Source: Pascua guehoae
Lineage: Eukaryota; Basidiomycota; Tremellomycetes; Trichosporonales; Trichosporonaceae
Direction of reading: 5' to 3'
Assembly: GCA_001600415.1 (NCBI GenBank)
Contig: BCJX01000007.1
Span: 776,032 to 840,031 of the forward strand
DNA: 64,000 nucleotides
The notes beneath the pieces are model-generated. The model was given only the letters and a program-made list of their open reading frames with translations. It did not search any database and was not told the origin of the DNA. This document shows, piece by piece, positions 23,691 through 34,500 of the stretch; within the stretch, counting starts at the first letter, position 1; each line of letters opens with the position of its first letter. Made by a program: the position numbers and the translations under genes.

Positions 23691-25156
23691 ATGGTCAAGA
23701 AACGCTCAGGACCATCGGCAGCCGCCCTTCCCGCCGCAGGGAAGAAGATTACGTTTGACGGCGACTCGGACGCGGATGTCGACTTTGAACTGCCTGCGCC
23801 ATCGAGGTCCGCGCCCGTTGAGGAGTCGGATTCGGACGACGACTCGGATGACGCCCCCGAGGCCGTGGGGATGGGTGCGGTGCGGGCTGCTGAACGCGAG
23901 AAGGAGGCGATGGCTGCTGCGTGAGTTTACCTTGGGTGTAGTTATGGTGTAGATGTGACGGTAGTGGTGTAGAGGAGGAAGCGGCGTTGGCGGAGGTGTG
24001 AGTGAGAGAGGCATAGTGTAGGAGGAGACATATGCTTGAGAGGCGAGAGGTAGCAGGGGCAATACGGGGATTTAGGTTGCTGTTTGGAGGGGGACGGATG
24101 GGTGTGACAAAACAATGACAGAGCTGACGGGCAGTGAACGCCAGCGGAGCCGGGAGGCCGCCCAACGCCGTGCTGCGCGCATCGCGGAGAGCAAAGCCGA
24201 CAAGAAGGGCAAGGGCAAGAGCAAGGGCAAGGACAAGGACGACGAGGACGAGGATGCGGACGCGGCGCGTCTCCGCCGACGAATGGAGGCGGCCATGGCC
24301 GCGGCTTCGGACGAGAGCGATGACGACGAAGAGGGAGATTCGGAAGAGGACGGGAGCGAAGGCGAGGGCAGCGACGACGGCGACGACAGCGAAGGCGGCT
24401 TTGACTCGGGGGCGTCCTTCCACACCGACTCGGAGGACGGCGAAGAGGACGACGATGCCGACTCGGATGCCGACTCTGACGACTCGGAGACGCTGCACGA
24501 GGGCCCCCTATCTGCCGAAGACAAGGCGCTGCGTGCGCGGATGGACGCGATGATGGCTGCCATGGAAGCGCGGGCTCTCGGTGCCGCTGCGCCCAAGCGG
24601 AAACGTGGCGATGCCGAGGCGGAGGCGCCCACGACCAAGGCTGGCAAAGCTACAGGCAAGGACGCCAAGCCCAAGTCGGCATTGAAGAAGACGACGGCCG
24701 CGGCAGCGGCAGCGTCCGACGACGAGTCGGCATGGGACCTTACCCCTGGCGTTGCGCCGCTCTCGGCGTCGCTCCTCGCCGCCGCCGAGGCTGAGACGGA
24801 GACGGCCAAGAAGACGGCCGCGGTCGCGCTCGTCGAGGGCGAAGAACGCAAGCAGCGCCGGAGGAAGAGGAGAAAGGTGGTAAAGGAGGAGACCGCGAGG
24901 GTTGTCGAGTGAGTTTGTGACACTGAGACTCGTCATGTGGGCCATTTTTGGGCTGACCACGACCAGTAACCGCACAACATTGCGTGTTCTCGAGCAGCCA
25001 TCACTGGGAACAGGCGCGACGGTCGGCCTCCCCCCAGTCGTCGCTGCGCGCGGGTACATTAAGCCGCGGAACGCCGTCAAGACGTTTGTCAAGCGCGCGA
25101 TGAAGGACAGCGGCAAGATTCCCGGCCGGGGTGTGCTGGATGGACGCAAGAAGTAG
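23691..25156 (+). CDS. Acidic/basic low-complexity nuclear (probably nucleolar) protein
   Basis: Exons 23691-23920, 24135-24908 and 24967-25156 are joined in phase at acceptors CTGACGGGCAG and CTGACCACGACCAG; 397 residues. The start MVKKRSGPSAAALPAAGKKI is basic. Two acidic tracts (EESDSDDDSDDAPEAV and a longer Asp/Glu/Ser tract at about residues 150-210) alternate with Lys/Arg-rich helices (QRSREAAQRRAARIAESKAD; RKQRRRKRRKVVKEE). The C-terminus is compact and looks conserved (LPPVVAARGYIKPRNAVKTF, then VKRAMKDSGKIPGRG). This architecture is typical of ribosome-biogenesis factors such as Utp16/Bud21, but I could not match a family. Nucleolar function is inference. Confidence 0.75.
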
Positions 25157-25742
25157 GGGTGTTAGGGGAGAGTGGCTGCATGGGATGGGGCGAGTAGCAT
25201 ATGCATAGAGGTGCAAGACGGAAGCATAGGTGGGGCAGAGTACTCGTTGTTGCGACCGTAATCGTCTGACATAGTGACTCCAGAGCACTGCTAGCGGGGG
25301 TGTGATGAGGGCGCCTGTATCTTTGGAAATGGTACCCGCACTCTGTACGTTTGTTCCTATTCTGACGGACGTACAGACGACTCGCCATACGGCCCGTATG
25401 TGCAGAGGTTGGGAGCAGAAACCTCGAAATCCGCAAACGCAGATTCGCAAGAAGAGGTCGAACTGGGAATGTTCCTCCCTTCTGTGAGAAACGCAAAACG
25501 CGCAAAACTAAGCTCACTCTGGTCGGTATTGCGTTTCTCCAACGATGGAAAACAGCACTATGAAGTGGCATCGTCACCTTTGGCCATTGTAGTGTTGTTT
25601 TCATTCAGAGGGGGGGGATGGAATAAGCTATCGCACATTCTGGAAAGTGGAGGTGGGACACGGACAGCAGTGTCTTGTTGTGACCAGCAACACATCCACC
25701 ACATCCATTCTTGTTGCCACCACTGCTTGAACGACCAACACG

Positions 25743-26723
25743 ATGAGCGACGCAAAGGAGATTCCCATTCCGCGGTACGTGTCACTCCCATCGACTCATT
25801 TGAACTGGAGCAGACGCGTAGATCTAATCTTGCACCGCCACCTGCTCCCCATCTCATGTGGCATCAGCCTGTTGCCGACAACCTCAACTTCCTTCACATG
25901 CCCTTCCTCTCTTGTCCCTCCCAAGCTAACCGCAGCCACGATTTCTACCAAACTGCGACACACCTCACCCTCGCGCTCTACATCAAGGGCTACAATGCAG
26001 TTGCGTCCGATGTCAAAGTGACCTTTGAGCCGCGGGCCGTGCACGTCTCCCTTCCACCCCTTGGGTCGGCTGAAGCCGCACGCTTCACCATTCCGCTGGC
26101 GGGAACCGCTGTTCCCGACGGCAGCAGCTATCGTGTCCTGGGCAGCAAGGTGGGTCGAGTTGTTAGCTTAAATGAGGGTATAAACAAGCTGACATCAGAT
26201 TGAAATCACCCTCGCAAAGGCGGCCGGCGAGAACTGGACAAAGGCGGTGGGAGAAGCAAACGCAAGTGGTGACGCGAGCACCAGTACCACCGCTAGTGCA
26301 CCAAAGCTGGCATCTCCACCTCCTGTTCCGTCGCCCATCATCACCGCTCCCGCACCTACAGCTTCCTCATCATCCGCCGCGCCCTCGGCCGTGCCCAAGC
26401 CCAAGCCGGCGAGGAAGAACTGGGACAAGCTCGCAGCCGACCTCGACGACGACGTGGACCCAGCCGACCCAAACGCAGGCGGCGACGCGGCGCTCCAGAA
26501 GCTCTTTGCGGGGATCTATGAGAATGCAGACGCAGACACGCGGCGCGCGATGATCAAGAGCTTTACCGAGAGCGGGGGCACGTCGCTCAGTACCGACTGG
26601 AGCAGTGTGGCCAAGGGTGAGCACTGTCCCGGGGCTGTGGTTTTCGTGACTTGCAGAAGAGCTGACTTTGCAGACAAGGTCAAGGTCAGCCCTCCGGAGG
26701 GCATGTACGAGATGAAAATGTAA
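25743..26723 (+). CDS. SGT1: Sgt1-like co-chaperone (CS and SGS domains, no TPR)
   Basis: Exons 25743-25774, 25936-26149, 26199-26616 and 26674-26723 encode 237 residues. The CS domain begins at RHDFYQTATHLTLALYIKGY and continues through VTFEPRAVHVSLPPL to IEITLAKAAGENWTKA. An Ala/Pro/Ser linker follows. The SGS part contains KNWDKLAADLDDD, LFAGIYENADADTRRAMIKS and the terminal DKVKVSPPEGMYEMKM. Sgt1 bridges Hsp90 with SCF ubiquitin ligases and kinetochore assembly. Plant and yeast Sgt1 carry an N-terminal TPR domain. It is absent here: the first exon adds only MSDAKEIPIP before the CS domain, so this is a short form or a missed 5' exon. Confidence 0.88.
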
Positions 26724-28025
26724 CTGTACAATGCATTGGGACTATGGTGAGGTTGGACTGGTGCGGTCCATGCAGTGTGTTTGTCACTGCCGTTTATGGA
26801 ATTTCCTTGGCCCCATGACGCAGGTCAATGCTGCTGCCAGCTCAAGTGTGCCACGGTCTGTGAACTCAGTTTGGCATGTGTGCACTGTTCTGCAATCGTA
26901 CACACATGATATCCCCCTTGCTACCTCTTGCAGTCGATAAAATGCCGTGCGCGCCCAAGCCATGCATGACGTGCGTGCTGGTAGAGATTTCAGATGGCAA
27001 GTTGTAAAGTGTGTGATTGGCCCTTTAGTGGCGGCAGAGCCGATGATCCATTGCGTGCCTGATCGCGGCAATGACAGAACTGAGTCACTTTGCTTGTCGA
27101 GCCCACCACCACCACCACCACCACTTGACGTCGTTGACCACCACTACCCTCTTGCTCATAACACGCCCTCGTCGCAACACGCACCATCACTACCCAACGA
27201 TAGAGGCTGAGGCTAAACCGACCTTTACACACCGGTGTACTGCTCAACAGACCTCCCGTGCCTTGTTTACCTCCGTCTTTGGGTCACGCGACAGGTGACA
27301 TCAGTGGGCGAGTCGCACACAAGTTATAACAACCCGACGCGTCCTCGGTCTGTCATTCTCACTGGCCCGATACGGCTGGGAGATCCTCAAACCAAGCCTC
27401 CAAGGTCACGAGCCGCGCGGTGAAGCCTCTGTTCCCGCAGGAAAGCAGTCCGAGACCCAGATCTGCGGTAGCAGTCTCGCAACGGTTGGCGCCGATTACG
27501 AACAATGTCGCCATCAACTACCGAGGGGGGACCCACCACCACTACAAACACCAAAACGAGTCCCAACCGCAACACCAACACCGACACCACATGCTCCAAG
27601 TATCCTAGCACAGGCTCATTACAAGCCGCCCGGTCCCAAGCAGCCCCATCAGCCCCCACCACTGGCTCCCCAGCCTCTGACAACCCCAACCCCGCCTCGG
27701 CGAACCCTACCGTTTCCCCCTTGTCCCCTGCGGCACCGACCTCGGGCCCCGCATTGCAGAGCTCGTCGCAGCAGCAGAGTCCTGCCGTCGAGAGTATGCG
27801 GACTGGTACGTTGCCACCCACCCACCTGCCGCTTGTGGCTATCTGCTGATGCGCGTTACCTCGACATGCTCCGCCACTTGTCTCATTGTCTGTCTGTACA
27901 AACTTTTTTGTTCGGCGCTCGACTCGACGCTGTCCCCCGCTCGTTGTCGCTTGATGCGCGGTGTATAATCTGCCCAAACTCGGCCTCGCAACACTGCCGA
28001 TAAACCTCTCCCCCTCCCCGTCCCA
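26724..28025. other. Intergenic, possibly containing an upstream DUG2 exon
   Basis: A Thr/Ser/Pro-rich open stretch at 27505-27806 begins MSPSTTEGGPTTTT and ends exactly at a GTACGT donor. Its phase fits an acceptor ACGACGCAACAG ending at 28253 in the DUG2 frame. It could be a first coding exon of DUG2. A CAC trinucleotide run lies near 27104-27123. Nothing else is supported. Confidence 0.4.
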
Positions 28026-31000
28026 ATGGTCGGCTGCTGCGAATCGGAACGCCGATGCTCGTCCCCGTCACTCTCGCCTCTGCGCCTCCCGTTGTCGCTC
28101 CCACTGTCACTCTCACCACCGTCGATATCGACCACCCCTCGATCCTCATTCTCATCCTCGACCTTCCTCTCTACTCCTCCCTCGTCCCACGCCTCTCTGG
28201 CACCTTCGCGCTCCCCTTCAACCTCACCCTCCAACTGTTCCCGGTACGACGCAACAGACTCGCTCACGCGCTCGCGCCTGACGACGACGCCAAACCTCTC
28301 ACATGTCCTCAGCGTCGGCTCGGGGCGCAAGGTCCTCTCGCTCGCGGCGGACGAGACGCACGTCTACGCCGGATGCCACGGGCGCGACAATGAGATTACA
28401 GTCTTCTCGCGCTCGTCCCTGCAGCCCTTGTTCCGGCTCTTTGGGCATGCCGGGAGCGTGCTCGCGCTCATGATTGTGAAAGAACGGGGCTGGCTTGTGA
28501 GCGCCAGCTCGGCGGGTGACGTGCGAGTGAGTTTTTCTTGTAGACCATGTGCTGCACCCCCACACGGGACTGTTGCGTCATACGCCTTTGATGGTGGCGT
28601 GAGGGGGGACGGAATGCGGCCATTGTTGTTTGTTTGTCACGACTGTGGCGGTGCTGAGACTGCAGATCTGGTCGACTGCCACCTTTCAACCGCTGTACAT
28701 TATCCACCCGTGCGACGACACGTCGGGAGACATTTACTCGCTTGCGTGGGACGACCGTGCGGGAGGTACGCTGTACTTTGGTGCTCAGAACACGTCGATC
28801 GAGTGGGTCAATTTCGCCAAGCCGCACAGTGGTACGCGAGCGTCGGCACAGAGTTCTGGCGCCGCCGTCGTCGCGGTCACTCCCGCCAACGGCCACACTC
28901 ATGCGCCGCCGACACCTGGCCAGCGGTCGGGACGGTACAAGCCACACTCGTTCTTCAACACGCCGCCCGCAGACATGCGAAGCGGGACGAGCACACCGCG
29001 GACACCATCGGCGCAGCGCGTGTGCCCGGGGGGCAGCACCATGACGGCCGAGGTCGCGACGCGGCTCGCGCAGGTGACCGAGTTTGAGCTTGACGTGGAC
29101 AGCACGGTATTTTACGCCCACTACGGATACGTGTATGCGCTCGAGATGGTGGAGCGGCACGATGGTGGGCGGTGGCTCGCGTCGGGCAGTGGAGACAGCG
29201 ACGTCAAGATCTGGGAATGCGCGCCCGGCGGCGGCCTCAGTCTTGTCCAAGAGTTCAACGGGCTGTCGGGAGCGGTTCTGTCACTGGCGTACCGGGACGC
29301 ACTGCTGTATGCGGGATTGCAAGACGGCGAGATTGACGTGTGGGACCTCGAGACTGGCGCGCGTATCCGGACAATTGAGGCGCACGAGGCCGACGTCATG
29401 ACCATGTCCGTCTTGGGTGGCAATGTCTACACTGGTGCCGGGGACGGCCGTGTATTGCGCATCGACGACGCCTTTGACTGCACTGCCGCCTTCAAGGCCC
29501 ACTCTGGGCCCGTGCTGGCGTCGACGGTCGTGCGCGCCAACGACGGCAGCCATGGATGGGAGCTCGTCACGGCCGGCAACGACAAGAGTGTCAAGATCTG
29601 GCGCATCGCTGGACCAGCACTGGGCCACGACCACCACAGCACGGTCGATTGCGACTTTGCAGTGGACGCCGAGGCCGACGGCGACGTGATGCTGTACGCG
29701 CTCGCAAAGCTCGTTGCCGTCCCCACCGTCTCTGACGAGGCTCACCGCGAGGCATGCAGACAGGGTGCACACCTGCTCAAGAAGATTCTCAGCCAGCTGG
29801 GCGCCCAGAGCGAGGTCCTCTCGACCGACGCAGGACGCAACCCACTCGTCCTCGCCACGTTTTCCGGCCGCGACACGGGCAAGCCCCGAAAACGCGTCCT
29901 CTTCTACGGACACTATGACGTCCAGCCCGTCGGCGAAAAGGGGTGGGAGACGGACCCGTGGGAGCTCTCGGGCCACAATGGCTATTTGTACGGGCGCGGC
30001 GTGACCGACAACAAGGGGCCGATTCTTGCAGTCGCGTGCGCGGCGGCGGCGCTCAGGCAGAGGCGCGAGCTCGAGGTCGACCTGGTCATGCTCATCGAGG
30101 GCGAGGAGGAGGCTGGGAGCAGAGGCTTTGCCGCAGGCGTCAGGCGTAACAAGGTGAGCTCTAACGAGAGAGTAATTGTGCCTTGGCTTACACTCACAGG
30201 ACCACATTGGGCACGTCGATGTGATTCTCCTCTCCAACTCGACGTGGATCAACGAGGAAGACCCCTGCGTCGTCTACGGCATGCGTGGGGTGGTGTACGC
30301 CAACCTCGCTGTCAGCAGCGAGGGTGACGACGCGCACAATGGCGTAGAGGGCGGTGCCGTGGCAGAGCCCATGTTTGACCTCGTGCGCCTCCTGGGCTCG
30401 CTGGCGGATGGTAATGGGCTCAAGCTGCCTGGATTCTGTGAGTGTCGACCATTGTGCCCTGTGGTTTCCCGTTTCCACTGGTACCGGCTGTGTTAAATGA
30501 GTAACCTTATCCTTTCCACTAACCCGCAGACGACTCTGTGCGCCCGCAGACGCCCGAAGAGCTCGCCCTCCTCGACACGGTCGCCAAGGCCTCTGGCCGC
30601 CCGCTCTCAGACCTGGTACGCGTCTGGCGCCAGCCCTCGTTTTCCATTGCCAACATTACCGCCTCGGGCGCGGCCAACAAGACGGTCATCCCCCGCACCG
30701 TCAGTGCAGACATTACACTGCGCCTCGTCCCCAACCAGTCGCTCGACGCCATTGTCGACGCCCTCACCGCCTTTTGCCACGAGACATTTGCCAAGCTCGG
30801 CACGCCAAACCACCTCGAAGTCGCCGTCACCCACGCCGCATCGTGGTGGCTCGCGTCCCTCGACTCGCCCTACTTCCGCGCCCTCGAGGATTCCGTCCAG
30901 GACGTCTGGGGCGTAAAACCCCTCAAGATTCGCGAGGGCGGGACAGTCCCCACAATGTCCTGGCTCGAGCGCGAGTTTCGCGCTCCCTGCGTCCACTTGC

Positions 31001-31116
31001 CCCTTGGACAGAGCTCGGATGCGGGACACCTCGCCAACGAGCGCATGCGCCTGGAGAATCTCCGCAATGGCCGAAAGGTCGTCGAAAGGTATCTTACGAG
31101 GTTGGCGGGGATATAG
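28026..31116 (+). CDS. DUG2: Dug2-like glutathione-degradation peptidase (WD40 plus M20)
   Basis: Exons 28026-28526, 28666-30153, 30200-30437 and 30530-31116 give about 937 residues. The first part is a WD40 propeller: KVLSLAADETHVYAGCHG, GSGDSDVKIWECAPGG, GLQDGEIDVWDLETGARI and TAGNDKSVKIWRI. The second part is an M20 metallopeptidase. It shows metal-site segments FYGHYDVQPVGEKGWETDPW, YGRGVTDNKGP and LIEGEEEAGSRGF, plus a dimerisation domain and the C-terminal GTVPTMSWLEREF and LGQSSDAGHLANERM. Yeast Dug2 with Dug3 opens the gamma-glutamyl bond of glutathione in the cytosol. The start is uncertain. The frame is open from ATG 28026 through a Ser/Pro-rich stretch that could be leader sequence. 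An alternative first exon at 27505-27806 would splice into 28254. Confidence 0.9.
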
Positions 31117-31573
31117 AGGAGACTCACTTAGCATCGCATTCATGCATGGTTTGCATTCAGACGCGTCAGCAGACTGGCCTGGGGCAAGGAACGGGTGTGT
31201 GGGCTGCCCATGCGTTTTAGTAGCCAGGTGGTGACGGCCATGCCGTCTATCTGTGGCACTGATTGTGTATTTTGACGAGTGTGTCTGCGCTTCAAAAGGA
31301 CACTGATACCATGTGCAGGGGTACCGGACACCGCCTCGAGACAATCCAGACCAGCAGACGGGACGGCGTGAAAATGCGTGCAGATGTGTATAGATGTGTA
31401 CAGAAGCTCTAGTGTCCAATATTTAGGTTGCATCCTCTGGGCCCCTCCTCTGCCCACCACTGGACCCAAATTAACTCTTCCTCTCTCCAGGTCTCCCGCC
31501 CCAAATATCTCCCCTCCCCCCTCCCAAACCCCCCCGGTCCCAAACCCCCCCAACCACACGCTCACGTCCACCC

Positions 31574-34500
31574 TCACCGACTGTCCCCCTCAATCTCTGC
31601 CTGGAGCGCGGCGGCATGGCGCTCACAGAGCGCCTGGACGTCTTTGGCCTTTACGACGCCCTTGTACCCGTGCTGGAGGGCAATGAGCTTGTCTGCGCCC
31701 CAGAGCCGGCTCGTCATGCCTGCAATCACGGCAAACAGGTCGCCAATGCCGTCTGCGGCTACGAGTTCTGCCTCGTTTAATTTGAGAATGGCGAGGGCGA
31801 CGCGGAAGAGCACGTCGTGGCCCTCGACAAAGAAGACGTCCCAGACGCGGAAGAGCGTCTCGACGGGGAGACAGTCTGTGAAGAGGGACAAGAACCAGCC
31901 GAATGTGACCGTCGTGAGGTCGACGCCGAGGTCGGCGAGGTGCGCAGAGACGCGCGGCACATGCGTCGCGACCAGGTCGGCGAGGGCGAGTTGGTCGGCG
32001 CGGCTGCCCAGGAGGCTTGGGGCAAAGTAGTCTGGGGGTAGGAGGCGGTCGATGACGGCGTTGAGCACCCAGAAGGCTTGTTCTTCGTCCGTGTGCGTGA
32101 GGAGTAAGGTTGCTGCGAGCATCTGGGTGTTAGGTGTGGACGGTGGTATGTCGGGAGAGGAGACGCCGGAGGGAGGCAAGTGCGGAAGGGTTTGTATCAA
32201 AGAAAGGAATGGAGGACAGCTAGGACGGGAGAAGCAGGTTGGGAGAAAACAAGGAATGGGTTGAAAGGAATGGGACAGACGACGGTACAGGAATAGGAAG
32301 GGAAGGGGGCTTAGGACGTTGGATCGTCGTGGTTGGCGTTGACAAGGACCAAAAACATGCCCCTCGCCATGTAGCAACTGCGGGCAGATACGGCGCGACC
32401 ATGGCCCCAGGGCCGAGGCGACACAACCTCGCCACAACTCAACTCACATTCATCCCCTGGCAGCTAATAGACGTCAGCACGCCATTCACACGCACGCGCA
32501 CACGCGACTCACTATCCAACCGCAGGATTCAACCACGAGTAGGCCGTGAGCACACGGCGTAGTTTGGCGACGCCGGGCCCATCGCCGCCGAAAAAGACGT
32601 TTCCGGGAAACGTCCTGCCAACATCCTTTTCAATCTCGGCCATGACGGGGCTCGTGTCGTTTGCGTGCACGGCGAGGATTTCTGCATATTCGCCAGGGAC
32701 GAGGAGGTCGCGTGCGCCCGAGCACTCTGCCCACACGTCGGCGCGGTACTGGATGGGGATGCCGCGGCGGACGAGGCGGAGAAAGGCGCGGTACTCGTCC
32801 TGTGCGGGCTTTGCCGACGAGCCCTGCAGGGCGACGACGGCGGCGAGGGCCCCCGAGATGCCGACGTCTTGCTCGCCTGCGCGGCCGCGGCGCGCGCGGC
32901 GGCGGCGACGGAGGAACGTGTCCCACTCGGCGGAGCGGGCGGCCTGTTGGCGGTCGTGCATGTCGGTCAGCTGGTCGAGGAGCGACGAGACCGTCTTGCG
33001 CGATGCGGCCGCCGACGCGGCAGCAGACGCGGCCTTGGCGGCCTTTGCCGCCGACGCTTCCACGGGCGTGACGGGCTCCTCGTCGAGGCCGCCCAGAGGT
33101 GACGCACCAGGCGCGCTTGCCTGCGCCCCAGACGAGCCCCGGACGCTCACCGTCAGCTCGTCTTTCACAGCAATGGCGCGCGCCGGGGCAGGTGCGAGGT
33201 TGAGCAGTGTCGCACCCCGCTTTCGCCCTGGAGTGCCTTCCGTGCCAGAGCCGCCAGCAGCCGACCCTGAGCCCGAACCCGAGCGCGAGCGCGAGCTCGA
33301 TCCGCCATCGGTGCCGCGTGTTCCCGAGCCAGAGCCGGTTCCCGACCCATTCGCATCCGTCTCGGGAGGCGTGGGCGATGGTGTGCTGCGCGCCAGTGGT
33401 GAGGCTGGGGCCGTCCGGCGGACCTCATCTTCCGGGACGTGGCCCGTGAGCGAGATCGGGGCGGGCGTGCCGGCTCGACTGGCGTCTTTGAGCATGGACG
33501 CGTGTTGGATGTCGTCTGAGGTTAGTGAACACGGCAGAGGGGTGAAGTGACAAGAATGGGAAGCGAACCGTGAACACGTCACGAGGTGTTCCAGGTGATT
33601 TGGGACAACTGCCCCAATGTGTCTCCAAGGAGATGCTACCACAGCGGCCGTGCACCATACCGAGCCGTGCGCCCTGGTGCCCCATGGGCCGGCACAAAAG
33701 TAGTGCGTAACCCTCCCCCTCTCGGCGTCCTCGAGGCAAAGCAGCAACTCGACGCCCAACTCACAAATAAACCCATACCGATCAGTCAACGGCGGCTGGT
33801 CACTACTAAACCTGGTCGCAGTCGTGAGGCGCCCACTCCTGACGCGTGTCGACTGGAAGAAGTTGCCGAGGTTCTGGCGGGAAAGCAAGACGGTCGGCGG
33901 CCTGCTCTCGTCGGGGACGATGGACGAGAGCTCGACGCTGGGCGGCGGCGTCTCTGCAAACGGCGTCGAGGGTGACTGCCCATCCATTCCGAGACTGCCC
34001 ATTCCAGTCGCGGTGGAGCGGGCGCGCGAGAGGGGCGGGCGGACAAGAGTGATGGTCGGGCGGCGCTGCTCGCCATTGCCGGCGGTACTGGCCGCTAGGC
34101 CCTCGGCGGGCGTACCTGGGGTGTTTGTCCCCGACGCGCCGCCCGCGAGCGCCATGGCCTTGCCGTGTTTCAGGAGCGTGCGGCCCATCGACACTGTGGC
34201 CGCGAGCGCCTGGTCCGAGAGCGTTAATGTCGCCGAATGTGCGCTGGGCGTGCCTGCATTCCCGGTCGCAGAGCCAGTGGCTGTCGCAAACGCAGACGCG
34301 GACGTGCCTGCCGGCGCAAATGAGGAGGCGGGGGAGCGCGCCTCGCCCGCTGGGGCCTGCGAGCCAACACTGGCGGCACGGCTGCGCGCGCGAGAGCGAC
34401 CAGGCGGGTCGCGATATACTGTACCCGCATCGCGTGCATTTGAGACCAGGGTGTGTGCGAGGGCAGCGATGGTCTCGTGTGCTGGGCGCGCGAGGACGGA

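Noticed and set aside
27505..27849. Independent small Thr/Ser/Pro-rich gene
   Set aside because: The stretch ends at a splice donor in phase with DUG2, so it is better treated as a possible DUG2 first exon or leader than as a separate gene.
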